Positions 19,522-29,757 of a DNA stretch of 64,000 nucleotides are shown here, piece by piece (the first letter of the stretch is position 1; the number at the start of each line of letters is the position of its first letter). The position numbers and the translations under genes were made by a program. The stretch covers positions 124,001 through 188,000 of the forward strand of contig NZ_JMIB01000006.1 of the NCBI RefSeq assembly GCF_000695255.1, written 5' to 3'. This stretch comes from Photobacterium galatheae (lineage in GTDB: Bacteria > Pseudomonadota > Gammaproteobacteria > Enterobacterales > Vibrionaceae). The notes beneath the pieces are model-generated. The model had not been told where the DNA came from. It did no database searches and was given only the letters and a program-made list of their open reading frames with translations.

Positions 19522-19536
19522 GCAGACCCATCAGCG

Positions 19537-20574
19537 TCAGCTGGCCGCTGCCAGCATTACCGACTGGTACAAATCCAGTTCCACAGACACGCGCTGACCT
19601 GCTTGCAGGATCATAGGGGTATTCACAATCAGGTGGTGCCCCTTATAGTCCACCGTATAGCGACAGCTGTCGCCCATAAACTGCTGCTCCAAAATCACGC
19701 CTTCTCCCTCTTCATCCTCAATGAGTTTCAGATTTTGCGGCCTGACCAGCCACTCAACGTGTTTTCCTTCCCCAAAAGTGACTGCACGAGACAAATCAAT
19801 GGGGCCAAGCGGTGTCTGCAATTCATGCTGATGCACTGTTGCAGGCAGATATGAGCCAGCCCCAAGAAAATCCGCCACAAATCGACTGCAGGGCTGGTAA
19901 TACAATTCTGCTGCTGTGCCGAATTGTTCAATCACACCGTTATGCATGACGGCAAGGCGATCTGCAAAAGCAAAAGCTTCTTCCCGACTGTGGGTCACGA
20001 AGATAGCAGTCACCCCCTGTGCTTTAAAGATCCGGCGGATTTCCCGGATCAGACCATGCCTGACCTGGGTATCGATATTCGAGAAAGGTTCATCCAGCAA
20101 GATTAAATCTGGCTCGCAGGCCAATGCCCGGGCAATCGCAACACGCTGCTGCTGACCACCAGACAGCTGATGCGGGTAACGCTGCCCCAATCCGTCCAGG
20201 CGCACCAGAGACAACATTTCAGCGACCTTGGTCTTGGCCTTGGTTTTATCCCAGTGACGCAAACCAAAGGCGACATTCTCTGCCACTGTCAGATGCGGGA
20301 AAAGCGCATAATCCTGAAAGATCATTCCAATATTGCGGTTTTCGGGCGGCACCCAACGCTGGCTATCCACGATTGTCCGGTCATTGATAGCCATACTCCC
20401 CTGTTCCAGCGGCAGCAGGCCGGCAATCGCTTTCAGTAAAGTGGTTTTGCCGCAACCACTCGCCCCCAGCAAACAGACAATCTCATTGTCCTCAACCACC
20501 AGAGACAAATTTTCCAGAATAGCCTGACCGTTATAACGGCACGTCAGATTTTGGACAGATAGCGCATGACTCAT
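19537..20574 (-). CDS. fbpC: Iron(III) ABC transporter ATP-binding protein
   Basis: 345 residues with Walker A GASGCGKTT (37-45), Q loop, signature LSGGQQQRVAIARAL, Walker B LILLDEPFSNID and a C-terminal TOBE-like domain (about 245-345). It drives FbpABC-type ferric iron import. The ATG at 20574 shares its A with the fbpB stop (TGATG), so translation is coupled. Its end lies only 15 bp from the convergent luxR-type gene. A related substrate (thiamine, putrescine) is excluded mainly by the neighbouring binding protein and Fur box. Confidence 0.9.
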   Translation of the reverse strand: MSHALSVQNLTCRYNGQAILENLSLVVEDNEIVCLLGASGCGKTTLLKAIAGLLPLEQGSMAINDRTIVDSQRWVPPENRNIGMIFQDYALFPHLTVAENVAFGLRHWDKTKAKTKVAEMLSLVRLDGLGQRYPHQLSGGQQQRVAIARALACEPDLILLDEPFSNIDTQVRHGLIREIRRIFKAQGVTAIFVTHSREEAFAFADRLAVMHNGVIEQFGTAAELYYQPCSRFVADFLGAGSYLPATVHQHELQTPLGPIDLSRAVTFGEGKHVEWLVRPQNLKLIEDEEGEGVILEQQFMGDSCRYTVDYKGHHLIVNTPMILQAGQRVSVELDLYQSVMLAAAS

Positions 20575-22202
20575 CAATGTGATTGCTCCAGTGAACGGTT
20601 AACAACAACCAGGGGAATTAACCCGACGAAGACAAGCAAAATCGCAGGCAGTGCCGCCAGCTCCAGCTGCTCATCAGAGGCGTAATTGAACACATAGGTT
20701 GCCAGGGTCTCAAAATTAAACGGGCGCAGCAGCAGAGCGGCATTCAGCTCTTTCATGGACTCAATAAACACCAGCAGACCCGCAATCAGACAGCCTCGCC
20801 GGATCAGCGGGAGGTGCACCCGACGCAACATCGGCACAGACGCACAACCCATCGTTTTCGCAGCCATATCAAGTGACGGCGAGATCTTCGCCAAACTACT
20901 TTCCACGCTCCCGACCGCCACGGCACCAAAGCGGACAACAAAAGCAAAGATCATGGCAAACATGGTGCCAGAAAGAACCAATCCCGGACGTCCCCAGTCC
21001 ATGGCACGAGTGAAATCATTGATCAGATGATCCGCTGAGGTCAGCGGGATCATCACCCCAATGGCCAGCACAGTTCCCGGAACAGCATAACCCATCGCGC
21101 TCATCCGCATTGGCGCAAGACTGACCGGCCTGCCATCCAGCCGATGATAGAAGTTCACCAGCAGCGCGACCACAACAGCCAGTAGGGCTGCACTTCCGGA
21201 GACCATCAGACTGTTAATGCTGTATTCTCTGAACTCAGCCGTCCAGCTTTGTGCAAAGTAGTGCCAGGCGTAGTAGACCAACTGCAAAAATGGCAAGACA
21301 AAAGCGAATCCAATCAGTCCCCAACACCAAATTAAGGCCAGTGCTTTTTTCCAGCCCGACAACAGGTATCGAACATCTTCATTCGGCCCATTGTGTTGCT
21401 GAAAGAGTTTCTGCCGTCTGCGACTGAATCGTTCCGCACTGATCAGCAAAAAAATCGCCAGCAGCATCAACGCGGAGATCTTCGCCGCAGCATTGAGGTT
21501 GGAATAGCCCAGCCAGGTGTCATACACCGCTGTCGTCAGTGAGTGAACGGCAAAGTAACTGACGGTCCCAAAGTCACCCAGCGTTTCCATGGCGATCAGT
21601 GACAATCCGACCGCAATCGAAGGCCGCGCCAGGGGCAAAGAGATACGACGAAAACTCTCTAATGGCGAACATCGCAGTAACCGGGCAGACTGCAACAGGC
21701 TGGCACTCTGCTCCATGAATGCCGTTCTCGCCAACAGGTAAATATAGGGGTACAACACCAGCGCCAGGACAAGACAGGCACCACCCAAGGTGCGAATGTC
21801 GGGGAACCAGTAATCCTGATAGCTCTGCCAGCCAAACCAGTCCCGAAGCAGAATCTGAACCGGCCCGGCATAATCCAGCCAGTCGGTATAGATATAACCA
21901 ATAATGTAACCCGGCATTGCCAGCGGCAGCACCAGCGCCCATTGTAGCCATTTTTCCCCGGGTAAACGGCACATAGCCATCAGCCACGCAGATGGCAGGC
22001 CAAATACCGCAGCAAGCAAAGATGTTCCGAAAACCAGTCCCAGTGTGTTGAGCGTATAAGCGCCCATCACGGTGTCCATCAGATGTGAAAAAAGCTCATC
22101 GGACGCGCCAATCGCGGTATAGAAGATGGCCAGAATCGGGATGACCAGCAGTACGCCGAAGGTCCAGCCACTGGTTTGCCAAAGGGGATATTTGTCTTTC
22201 AT
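20574..22202 (-). CDS. fbpB: Iron(III) ABC transporter permease
   Basis: A 542-residue fused permease with two BPD_transp_1 halves and about 12 membrane segments. The EAA-type loops that contact the ATPase are seen as SARLLRCSPLESFRRISLP and AKTMGCASVPMLRRVHLP. The two-domain form is typical of FbpB/SfuB. It lies 150 bp downstream of fbpA, past an intrinsic terminator-like hairpin that could lower its expression relative to the binding protein. Confidence 0.92.
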   Translation of the reverse strand: MKDKYPLWQTSGWTFGVLLVIPILAIFYTAIGASDELFSHLMDTVMGAYTLNTLGLVFGTSLLAAVFGLPSAWLMAMCRLPGEKWLQWALVLPLAMPGYIIGYIYTDWLDYAGPVQILLRDWFGWQSYQDYWFPDIRTLGGACLVLALVLYPYIYLLARTAFMEQSASLLQSARLLRCSPLESFRRISLPLARPSIAVGLSLIAMETLGDFGTVSYFAVHSLTTAVYDTWLGYSNLNAAAKISALMLLAIFLLISAERFSRRRQKLFQQHNGPNEDVRYLLSGWKKALALIWCWGLIGFAFVLPFLQLVYYAWHYFAQSWTAEFREYSINSLMVSGSAALLAVVVALLVNFYHRLDGRPVSLAPMRMSAMGYAVPGTVLAIGVMIPLTSADHLINDFTRAMDWGRPGLVLSGTMFAMIFAFVVRFGAVAVGSVESSLAKISPSLDMAAKTMGCASVPMLRRVHLPLIRRGCLIAGLLVFIESMKELNAALLLRPFNFETLATYVFNYASDEQLELAALPAILLVFVGLIPLVVVNRSLEQSH

Positions 22203-22318
22203 TGCCTACAACTTAGTATCCTTGACCGGACACGATAGTAACTGTTGCTTCAGTCAAGCAACGCCTGCGTCCAAGCAGTTCGCGAAAAAAACGCCCCAAA
22301 GATACCAGACAAAAGTGC

Positions 22319-22346
22319 AAAAGGGGCCAACCGGCCCCTATTTTTC
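22319..22346 (-). terminator. Hairpin between fbpA and fbpB
   Basis: GGGGCC and GGCCCC with a four-base loop are followed on the minus strand by TTTT. As it lies between genes of one transporter, partial read-through is likely. Confidence 0.75.
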
Positions 22347-22352
22347 TTTCAC

Positions 22353-23366
22353 TTACAGGTCAAACTGCACTTCATCCAGCAGCTTGGTCGCTGCACTGTG
22401 ATGCTCGGCAATCGCCTCCAGCGGCAGTTTATCCGCTCGGAAGTCACCCCAGGATGCAACCAGCTCTGAACGAGAAACACCAGCTTTCACCGGATACTCG
22501 AAGTTCACTTCAGCATACATGTGCTGCGCCTTGTCAGAAGTCAGGAACTCCATCAGCTTCTTCGCGTTGTCTTTATTTGGCGCATATTTCGCCATCGCCA
22601 TACCACTGATGTTGACATGGGTGCCGTTCGCCTGCTGGCCCGGGAAGTCAATGTAAACCGACTCAGCCCAGGATTTCTGGCTGTCATCGCTCAGCATCTT
22701 ACCCAGGTAATAGCTGTTACCAATCGCCAGATCACACAGACCTTCTTTCACAGCTTTCACCTGGCCCCGGTCGTTCCCTTGTGGTTTACGCGCCAGGTTT
22801 GCTTTCACGCCTTCCAGCCAGGTTTTGGTTTCAGCTTCACCATAGTGAGCAATCATTGAAGAAACCAAAGAGATATTGTAAGGATGCTTGCCAGAACGAG
22901 TACAGATTTTGCCTTTCCATTCTGGCTTCGCCAGATCCAGATAGTCAAAACTTTCTGGCAAATGGCCAACACGGTCGCGGGAAGAATACACACTGCGCGT
23001 ACGCAGCGTCAGGGCAAACCACTCATCATCAGAGTCGCGATACTGAGCCGGAATGTTTTTCTCAATCAAGTCGCTTTGAACCGGCTGAACCAGGCCTTTA
23101 TTGCTCAGCTCCGCCAGACGGCTGATATCTACAGTCAGAACCACGTCTGCTGGGCTGTATTCACCTTCCTGAGCCAGCTTCTCAGCAATACCGTCTTTAG
23201 CAAACTTCACATTCACTTTGATGCCCGTTTCATCAGTGAACTCTTTCAGCATCGGCTCAATCAAAAAGGGTTGGCGCAGAGAGTAAACATTGACTTCTTC
23301 AGCAGCAAGCACTGCTTGTGGCGCAGACAGACCAAGTAATACGGCTGAGGCGAACAGCTTTTTCAT
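22353..23366 (-). CDS. fbpA: Iron(III) ABC transporter substrate-binding protein
   Basis: A 337-residue periplasmic binding protein. The signal peptide MKKLFASAVLLGLSAPQAVLA (cleavage after about A21) precedes VNVYSLRQPFLIEPML, the usual start of FbpA/FutA proteins. The tyrosine pair in GNSYYLGKML is the Fe(III) ligand pair of the family. It delivers ferric iron to FbpBC. Its promoter is overlapped by a Fur box, so the gene should be induced by iron starvation. Confidence 0.93.
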   Translation of the reverse strand: MKKLFASAVLLGLSAPQAVLAAEEVNVYSLRQPFLIEPMLKEFTDETGIKVNVKFAKDGIAEKLAQEGEYSPADVVLTVDISRLAELSNKGLVQPVQSDLIEKNIPAQYRDSDDEWFALTLRTRSVYSSRDRVGHLPESFDYLDLAKPEWKGKICTRSGKHPYNISLVSSMIAHYGEAETKTWLEGVKANLARKPQGNDRGQVKAVKEGLCDLAIGNSYYLGKMLSDDSQKSWAESVYIDFPGQQANGTHVNISGMAMAKYAPNKDNAKKLMEFLTSDKAQHMYAEVNFEYPVKAGVSRSELVASWGDFRADKLPLEAIAEHHSAATKLLDEVQFDL

Positions 23367-23394
23367 CGAGCAATTCCTTAATACAAAAATGAAT

Positions 23395-23446
23395 GATAAC
23401 GTTTATCAGTATCGCTCAATTATACTGTAGCAGTCCCATCCAACAA
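23395..23446 (-). promoter_or_regulatory. Fur box and promoter of fbpA
   Basis: On the minus strand TTGTTG (23446-23441), a 16-bp spacer and TATAAT (23424-23419) form a sigma-70 promoter. Just downstream, GATACTGATAAACGTTATC (23413-23395) matches the 19-bp Fur consensus GATAATGATAATCATTATC at 16 of 19 positions, covering the transcription start and so able to block RNA polymerase. Confidence 0.85.
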
Positions 23447-23467
23447 TGCGTTGAAACAAATGAACAC

Positions 23468-23498
23468 AAAAAAACGCTGCCATTCGGCAGCGTTTTTG
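23468..23498 (-). terminator. Terminator of glnK-amtB
   Basis: AAAAACGCTGC and GCAGCGTTTTT pair with a six-base loop, 34 bp after the amtB stop. Confidence 0.9.
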
Positions 23499-23531
23499 AC
23501 AATTTTGTGAATTAGTTCAGATTTAGAGCAA

Positions 23532-24767
23532 TTATTTAACACTGACAAACTCAGGATAAGCATCGATACCACAATCGTGTAAATCCATACCTGCCATCTC
23601 TTCTTCTTCACTCACACGGATCCCGATGGTGTATTTCAGAATCGCCCACACCGCCAGACTCGCCCCGAATACCCAGGCAAAGATGACCGCGGCACCCAAG
23701 AGTTGCGCCCCAAAGCTGGCATCCCCGTTGCTAAATGGCACCACCATCAGACCGAAGAAACCGCACACACCGTGCACAGAAATCGCACCCACCGGGTCAT
23801 CAATTTTCAACTTATCCAGACCAACGATGCTAAAGACCACCACAGCACCGGCAATCACACCGATAATCACAGCCGCCATGGGTGATGGCGACAGAGGATC
23901 CGCCGTAATCGCAACCAGACCCGCCAGCGCACCGTTCAGAATCATAGTTAAATCCGCTTTACCCCAGGTGGTTTTACACACCGCCAGTGCTGCCAGCGCA
24001 CCAGCCGCTGCTGCCGCATTGGTGTTCAGGAAAATTTTACCGACCGCAGTCGCGTTCTCGAAATCCGACACCATCAGCTGAGAACCACCGTTAAACCCGA
24101 ACCAGCCAAACCACAGAATGAATGTCCCGAGTGTCGCCAATGGCATATTCGACCCAGGAATTGGCAGGATTTCACCATGTTTGCCATATTTCCCTTTCCG
24201 GGCGCCCAGCAGCAACACACCCGCTAATGCCGCAGACGCACCCGCCATATGCACAATCCCTGAGCCAGCAAAGTCACTGAAGCCCGCCGCAGACAAGAAG
24301 CCCCCCCCCCAGGTCCAGTAGCCTTCAATCGGGTAAATCACAGCCGTCAGCACGACGGAGAAAATCAGGAAGACCCAAAGCTTCATTCGCTCAGCCACCG
24401 CACCGGAAACCACAGACATCGCCGTCGCGACGAAGACCACCTGGAAGAAGAAATCAGATTCCAGCGAATGATCCGCGCCATCAGCCTGCGTGCCGAACAT
24501 TGCTCCAAATGATGGCAGCCAGCCTCCCTCACCGTTATCAACATACATAATGTTGTAACCGACAATCAGATACATGGTGCAGGCGATCGCGTACAGACAA
24601 AAGTTTTTCGTCAGAATTTCAGTGGTATTTTTTGAACGCACTAAGCCCGCTTCAAGCATGGCAAAACCAGCTGCCATCCACATTACCAGTGCGCCAGAAA
24701 TCAGAAAGAAAAAGGTGTCGAGTGCGTAACGCAACTCCGTCACTGTGGTTGATAATTCCATGGTCAT
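23532..24767 (-). CDS. amtB: Ammonium transporter
   Basis: 411 residues with about 11 membrane segments; imports NH4+/NH3 through a trimeric channel. Family landmarks are LEAGLVRSKN, the phenylalanine-gate region, GSGIVHMAGASAALAG (first pore His) and SVHGVCGFFG (second pore His). There is no obvious N-terminal signal sequence. The ATG follows AAGAGG. It is the second gene after glnK, whose PII product blocks the channel when nitrogen is plentiful. A run of ten C (24301-24310, ten G in the sense strand) encodes the Gly-rich WGGGF and could slip; the frame is intact here. Confidence 0.97.
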   Translation of the reverse strand: MTMELSTTVTELRYALDTFFFLISGALVMWMAAGFAMLEAGLVRSKNTTEILTKNFCLYAIACTMYLIVGYNIMYVDNGEGGWLPSFGAMFGTQADGADHSLESDFFFQVVFVATAMSVVSGAVAERMKLWVFLIFSVVLTAVIYPIEGYWTWGGGFLSAAGFSDFAGSGIVHMAGASAALAGVLLLGARKGKYGKHGEILPIPGSNMPLATLGTFILWFGWFGFNGGSQLMVSDFENATAVGKIFLNTNAAAAAGALAALAVCKTTWGKADLTMILNGALAGLVAITADPLSPSPMAAVIIGVIAGAVVVFSIVGLDKLKIDDPVGAISVHGVCGFFGLMVVPFSNGDASFGAQLLGAAVIFAWVFGASLAVWAILKYTIGIRVSEEEEMAGMDLHDCGIDAYPEFVSVK

Positions 24768-24790
24768 CGTCCTCTTATCACATCTTGTTG

Positions 24791-25129
24791 TTATAATGCT
24801 TCGGCATCTGTCTCACCGGTACGGATCCGCACCGCGTGGTCCAGGTCATACACAAAAATCTTACCGTCACCGATTTTGCCGGTATGGGCCGCCTTGCTGA
24901 TTGCCTCAAGAATGATCTCAAGGTTCTCAGCCTGCGTGGCAATCTCCAGTTTGACTTTCGGCAGGAAGTCAACCTGATATTCAGCGCCGCGGTACAGCTC
25001 AGTGTGACCCTTCTGGCGGCCAAATCCCTTGACCTCAGAAACCGTCATCCCCTCGACGCCGACATCTGCCAGTGCTTCACGAACATCATCCAGCTTAAAA
25101 GGTTTGATAATTGCATTGATGAGTTTCAT
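24791..25129 (-). CDS. glnK: Nitrogen regulatory protein PII
   Basis: 112 residues. The ATG at 25129 gives MKLINAIIKPFKLDDVREAL, the standard PII start, with GGAG upstream. The T loop carries Tyr51, the uridylylation site, in ELYRGAEYQVDF, and the C-terminal signature GKIGDGKIFV is present. The protein senses ATP/ADP and 2-oxoglutarate and gates AmtB. The pairing with amtB and the sigma-54 promoter favour GlnK over GlnB. Confidence 0.96.
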   Translation of the reverse strand: MKLINAIIKPFKLDDVREALADVGVEGMTVSEVKGFGRQKGHTELYRGAEYQVDFLPKVKLEIATQAENLEIILEAISKAAHTGKIGDGKIFVYDLDHAVRIRTGETDAEAL

Positions 25130-25179
25130 TAACCTGCTCCTTAAACCTGTGCATCCCTCAGTCAGTACACAGTCAAATA

Positions 25180-25195
25180 AACAAGCTTCGTGCCA
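25180..25195 (-). promoter_or_regulatory. Sigma-54 promoter of glnK-amtB
   Basis: TGGCACGAAGCTTGTT on the minus strand fits the -24/-12 consensus TGGCAC-N5-TTGCW, with GT instead of GC at -12. It lies about 50 bp upstream of glnK, which in relatives is activated by NtrC under nitrogen limitation. Confidence 0.8.
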
Positions 25196-25250
25196 GTTTT
25201 TAAAACAAATAGAAAACAATAAGTTATCGAACCGGAAACCAGGTTGTACA

Positions 25251-25277
25251 AAAAAGCCGCACCATCATGGTGCGGCT
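25251..25277 (-). terminator. Terminator of yacL
   Basis: AGCCGCACCAT/ATGGTGCGGCT form a strong stem, followed on the minus strand by TTTTTT. Confidence 0.88.
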
Positions 25278-25324
25278 GATTCCCCGAAAAGAAGCAAGCG
25301 GCAGGCTGTGCTCGCCTTCCTCAG

Positions 25325-25693
25325 CTACCGACCTGCGATAAATGCACGCCAGGCATGCAAAACCTGCTCAAGGTCTTCAAAACCACAGCAGGAAACAGCT
25401 TCGTCATCATAATGGCTCATGTCTTCTTCCAGCTCCTCTTCCGTGTTGAAAAACAGGTAGTTGGCCTGAACAATTGCTTCATTATCCTGAAGGATTAACG
25501 ACATTTCTTCACCGGATAACTGCCATTCTTTTGTGGTGCCTTTGAGTGCACCAAGTTGAGTCAGAATCTGAGTGATCTTCGCCTCGTCATCGCTGACTTC
25601 TTCGATCAGCCAGCGGCCCAGCGCTTCATGTCCCATTGAAAAAACAACATGATAGCTGCCATCCAGCATATTTTTCTTAAACTCGTAATCCAT
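25325..25693 (-). CDS. yacL: UPF0231 family protein YacL
   Basis: A 122-residue acidic soluble protein of unknown function. The start [28 protein letters not shown] and the end [14 protein letters not shown] follow the E. coli YacL pattern. Its gene lies near acnB in enterobacteria as well; here glycerate kinase is inserted between them. No catalytic motif or membrane segment is seen. Confidence 0.85.
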   Translation of the reverse strand: MDYEFKKNMLDGSYHVVFSMGHEALGRWLIEEVSDDEAKITQILTQLGALKGTTKEWQLSGEEMSLILQDNEAIVQANYLFFNTEEELEEDMSHYDDEAVSCCGFEDLEQVLHAWRAFIAGR

Positions 25694-25890
25694 ACCTGCC
25701 CTACTCTTGTTCTTTTCGCCACCAGGCGGTTTGTCGATTGATCATTTGCTCGATAGACTGAATGCAAAAGGCATCATCAAAGCCTGGCATCGCAGTGCAT
25801 GCTGAAAGCAGGCGCGCACCATGTCAGGAACTCACACAAATTGCAACCCGCTTCCTCCCGCGCTCCGGCAGGAACGGACAAGGCTCGTTT

Positions 25891-27051
25891 ATGAAAATCA
25901 TTATTGCGCCGGATTCCTACAAAGAAAGCCTGACCGCAATGGCTGTTGCCGAAGCCATTGAACGCGGCTTTCGTCAGGTTCTGCCAGATGCCGATTACCA
26001 AAAACTGCCGATGGCCGACGGCGGTGAAGGCACCGTGCGTTCACTGGTGGATGCGACTGATGGACAAATCATCCACCAGCATGTCACCGGGCCATTGGGC
26101 CATCCGGTCAATGCCTTTTATGGTTTACTGGGAGATGGCAAAACGGCGGTGATCGAGATGGCTGCCGCTTCAGGGCTGCACCTGGTGCCAATGCAAGCAA
26201 GGAATCCACTGCTCACCACCAGCTACGGCACTGGCGAACTGATCAAAGCTGCACTGGATCAGGACATCGATCATCTCATCATCGGTATCGGCGGCAGTGC
26301 AACTAATGACGGCGGCGTCGGGATGCTTCAGGCGCTGGGTGTTCAATGCCTCGATCAACACAATCTGGCGATCGGGGATGGCGGCGGCGCACTCTCACAC
26401 CTGACAAGCATCGACTTATTCGGGCTGGATCCCCGACTGGCAGAAATCAGGCTGGAAGTCGCCTGTGACGTCGATAACCCGCTTTGCGGTCCCCAGGGTG
26501 CCTCCGTCGTCTTTGGCCCACAGAAAGGCGCAACCCCAGCCATGGTCACACAACTCGACCATAACCTGTCTCACTTTGCCGATGTGCTCTGCCATCAGCT
26601 CGGCCGCGATATCCGGCAACATCCGGGGGCTGGTGCCGCAGGCGGTATGGGGGCAGCACTGCTTGGCGTCCTCAATGCAACACTGCGCCCCGGGATTGAA
26701 ATTGTGATGGATGCCGTCCGGCTGGATGATGCCATGGCCGATGCCGACCTTGTGATTACCGGTGAAGGCCGGATCGACAGTCAGAGCATTCACGGGAAAA
26801 CCCCTGTGGGAGTGGCACGGGCAGCCAAACGTTTCGGACTGCCGGTCATCGGTATTACAGGCAGCCTGTCTGAAGACTGCGGTGTGGTTCACGACCATGG
26901 GATTGATGCCGTATTCAGCGTCGTCAATCGTGCCTGCGATCTGGAAGAAGCATTGTCGCAAGGCGCAGCTAATCTTGAACTGACAGCCCGTAATGTTGCT
27001 GCCCTGCTCACTATCGGCGGTCAGTTGAAAGCGCAACATCCATCGACATAA
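25891..27051 (+). CDS. garK: Glycerate kinase (GarK/GlxK family)
   Basis: 386 residues; phosphorylates D-glycerate, giving 2-phosphoglycerate in GarK-type enzymes. The start MKIIIAPDSYKESLTA, the MADGGEGT motif, GIGGSATNDGG and VITGEGRIDSQS are all family signatures. The ATG at 25891 is chosen because it begins this conserved motif and follows AAGG; a longer in-frame extension to 25762 is unlike the family. No other glycerate or glucarate genes are nearby, so the pathway context is not visible. garK and glxK cannot be separated by sequence alone here. Confidence 0.88.
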   Translation: MKIIIAPDSYKESLTAMAVAEAIERGFRQVLPDADYQKLPMADGGEGTVRSLVDATDGQIIHQHVTGPLGHPVNAFYGLLGDGKTAVIEMAAASGLHLVPMQARNPLLTTSYGTGELIKAALDQDIDHLIIGIGGSATNDGGVGMLQALGVQCLDQHNLAIGDGGGALSHLTSIDLFGLDPRLAEIRLEVACDVDNPLCGPQGASVVFGPQKGATPAMVTQLDHNLSHFADVLCHQLGRDIRQHPGAGAAGGMGAALLGVLNATLRPGIEIVMDAVRLDDAMADADLVITGEGRIDSQSIHGKTPVGVARAAKRFGLPVIGITGSLSEDCGVVHDHGIDAVFSVVNRACDLEEALSQGAANLELTARNVAALLTIGGQLKAQHPST

Positions 27052-27090
27052 AAACACCGATAACAACACCCAGAAAAAAACGAACAAAAA

Positions 27091-27112
27091 AAGGGAGCCA
27101 CCGGCTCCCTTT
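27091..27112. terminator. Terminator between garK and acnB
   Basis: AAGGGAGCC/GGCTCCCTT with a short loop, and T tracts available on both strands, fits a shared terminator for the two convergent genes. Confidence 0.85.
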
Positions 27113-27139
27113 CAATTGACACATTGTCAGCCGACAGAA

Positions 27140-29737
27140 TTACACGGCCGCCTGAACAATCACGTCATCAGCACGCTTGGTGTACTGATCCATGCGGTGG
27201 AAGTTCAGATAACGGTAAGTATCTGCTGCCGTCGCATTGATTTGCTTCGCGTACTCCAGGTACTCATCCAGCGTCGGAATACGACCCAGAATGGCACCCA
27301 CAGCAGCCAGCTCCGCAGAAGACAGGAAGACATTCGCGCCTGTACCCAGACGGTTCGGGAAGTTACGGGTCGAAGTCGACATCACAGTCGCTTTATCAGC
27401 AACACGCGCCTGGTTACCCATACACAGCGAACATCCCGGCGTCTCAATCCGTACTCCGGCACGTCCGAAGATACCGTAGTAACCTTCTTCAGTCAGCTGG
27501 TCGCGGTCCATTTTCGTTGGCGGAGCCACCCACATCCGGGTGTTCAGCTGACCACCGAATTTATCCAGCAGCTTGCCGGCAGCACGGAAGTGGCCGATGT
27601 TGGTCATACAGGAACCGATGAAGACTTCATCAATCGCGGTCCCCTGAACATCAGACAGCAGACGTGCATCATCCGGATCATTTGGCGCACACAGAATCGG
27701 CTCTTTGATCTCAGCCAGATCGATTTCGATCACATGAGCGTAATCTGCATCGTTATCGGCTTCCATCAGAGAAGGGTTCGCCAGCCATTCCTGCATCGCT
27801 GTAATACGACGCTCAATGGTACGACGATCACCGTAACCTTCCGCGATCATCCACTTCAGCATCACGATGTTTGATTCCAGGTACTCAGCCACAGATGCCT
27901 GAGACAGTTTCACGGTACAACCCGCAGCACTACGCTCAGCAGATGCATCAGACAGCTCGAACGCCTGCTCAACGGTCAGGTGCTCAACACCTTCGATTTC
28001 CAGGATACGACCCGAGAATTCGTTGATTTTACCGGCTTTCTCAACCGTCAGCAGACCTTGCTTGATCGCGTAGTAAGGAATCGCATGAACCAGATCACGC
28101 AGGGTAATACCTTCCTGCATCTCGCCTTTGAAGCGAACCAGAATTGATTCAGGCATATCCAGCGGCATCACGCCTGTCGCCGCAGCGAAAGCAACCAGAC
28201 CAGAACCAGCCGGGAAAGAAATACCCAGCGGGAAGCGTGTATGCGAGTCACCACCGGTACCGACAGTATCAGGCAGCAGCATACGGTTCAGCCAGGAGTG
28301 GATCACGCCGTCACCCGGACGCAGCGAGACACCGCCACGGTTCATGATGAAATCAGGCAGGGTGTGGTGCGTGTTCACATCCACCGGCTTCGGATACGCC
28401 GAGGTATGGCAGAAAGACTGCATGGTCAGATCGGCTGAGAAGCCCAGACATGCCAGATCTTTCAGCTCATCACGTGTCATCGGACCCGTGGTATCCTGAG
28501 AACCCACAGTGGTCATTTTCGGCTCACAGTAGGTGCCGGGACGGATGCCATCAACACCACATGCTTTACCCACCATTTTCTGTGCCAGCGTGTAGCCTTT
28601 GCCTGTATCTGCCACCGGCTGAGGACGACGGAAGACTGCTGATGCTTCCAGACCCAGAGATTCACGGGCACGGTCTGTCAGGCCACGACCAATGATCAGC
28701 GGAATACGGCCACCGGCACGAACTTCGTCGATCAGCACGTCTGTTTTCAGTTTGAAGGTCGACACGACTTCATCGCTACCGTGGCGACGGACTTCACCTT
28801 TGAATGGGTAAACATCAATCACATCACCCATGTTCAGCGCAGTGACGTCTACTTCGATTGGCAGTGCACCGGCATCTTCCATGGTATTGAAGAAGATTGG
28901 CGCAATCTTACCGCCCAGCACGTAACCACCGGCACGTTTGTTCGGCACATGCGGGATATCATCCCCCATGAACCACAGCACAGAGTTCGTCGCAGATTTA
29001 CGGGAAGAACCGGTCCCCACAACATCACCGACGTAAACCAGTTGATGACCTTTTTCTTTCAGGGCCTCAATTTGTTTCATCGGACCAATACTGCCCGCCT
29101 GATCCGGCTCAATGCCATCACGCTCGTTTTTCAGCATTGCCAGTGCGTGCAGCGGGATATCTGGACGTGACCATGCATCCGGTGCCGGAGACAGATCATC
29201 GGTATTCGTTTCACCTGTGACTTTAAAGACAGTCAGCGTGATTTTTTCAGCCAGTTCAGGCTTAGACAGGAACCATTCTGCATCAGCCCAGGATTGCAGG
29301 ACCTGCTTGGCAAATTCATTGCCGGCTTTTGCTTTCTCTTCGACATCATAGAAAGCATCAAACATCAGCAGGGTGTGAGACAGTGCCTTCACGGCAATCG
29401 GAGCCAGCGCGGCGTCATCCAGCAGGCTGACCAGTGGCTCAATGTTATAACCACCTTGCATGGTGCCCAGCAGTTCAGCGGCTCTTTCTGTACTGACGAT
29501 AGGAGAAGAGGCTTCACCTTTTGTAATCGCTGCCAGGAAACCTGCTTTCACATAAGCTGCCTCATCCACACCCGGTGGGATGCGGTTTTCCAGCAGATCA
29601 ATCAGGACGGCTTCTTCGCCTGCAGGGGGATTTTTCAGCAGCTCAACCAGAGCAGCAGTTTGCTCGGCGTCCAGAGGCTTGGGAACAACCCCTTCGGCAG
29701 CACGCTCTTCGACGTGTTTACGGTAGGCTTCAAGCAC
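27140..29737 (-). CDS. acnB: Aconitate hydratase B
   Basis: 865 residues, the length of E. coli AcnB; isomerises citrate and isocitrate, and as an apo-enzyme may bind mRNA. The order is that of AcnB: HEAT-like domain first ([15 protein letters not shown]), swivelling domain, then the iron-sulfur core with SCMTNIGHF and PGCSLCMGN supplying cluster cysteines. The start is GTG at 29737, eight bases after GAGG; this gives VLEAYRKHV, equal in frame and length to E. coli MLEEYRKHV. An out-of-frame ATG lies 5 bp before it. The 20-bp palindrome just upstream suggests a dedicated repressor. Confidence 0.97.
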   Translation of the reverse strand: MLEAYRKHVEERAAEGVVPKPLDAEQTAALVELLKNPPAGEEAVLIDLLENRIPPGVDEAAYVKAGFLAAITKGEASSPIVSTERAAELLGTMQGGYNIEPLVSLLDDAALAPIAVKALSHTLLMFDAFYDVEEKAKAGNEFAKQVLQSWADAEWFLSKPELAEKITLTVFKVTGETNTDDLSPAPDAWSRPDIPLHALAMLKNERDGIEPDQAGSIGPMKQIEALKEKGHQLVYVGDVVGTGSSRKSATNSVLWFMGDDIPHVPNKRAGGYVLGGKIAPIFFNTMEDAGALPIEVDVTALNMGDVIDVYPFKGEVRRHGSDEVVSTFKLKTDVLIDEVRAGGRIPLIIGRGLTDRARESLGLEASAVFRRPQPVADTGKGYTLAQKMVGKACGVDGIRPGTYCEPKMTTVGSQDTTGPMTRDELKDLACLGFSADLTMQSFCHTSAYPKPVDVNTHHTLPDFIMNRGGVSLRPGDGVIHSWLNRMLLPDTVGTGGDSHTRFPLGISFPAGSGLVAFAAATGVMPLDMPESILVRFKGEMQEGITLRDLVHAIPYYAIKQGLLTVEKAGKINEFSGRILEIEGVEHLTVEQAFELSDASAERSAAGCTVKLSQASVAEYLESNIVMLKWMIAEGYGDRRTIERRITAMQEWLANPSLMEADNDADYAHVIEIDLAEIKEPILCAPNDPDDARLLSDVQGTAIDEVFIGSCMTNIGHFRAAGKLLDKFGGQLNTRMWVAPPTKMDRDQLTEEGYYGIFGRAGVRIETPGCSLCMGNQARVADKATVMSTSTRNFPNRLGTGANVFLSSAELAAVGAILGRIPTLDEYLEYAKQINATAADTYRYLNFHRMDQYTKRADDVIVQAAV

Positions 29738-29757
29738 GACATATTCCTCTTTTTTCG

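Noticed and set aside
24301..24310. Frameshift or pseudogene in amtB
   Set aside because: The frame continues correctly through the run and encodes the conserved WGGGF; the protein is full length.
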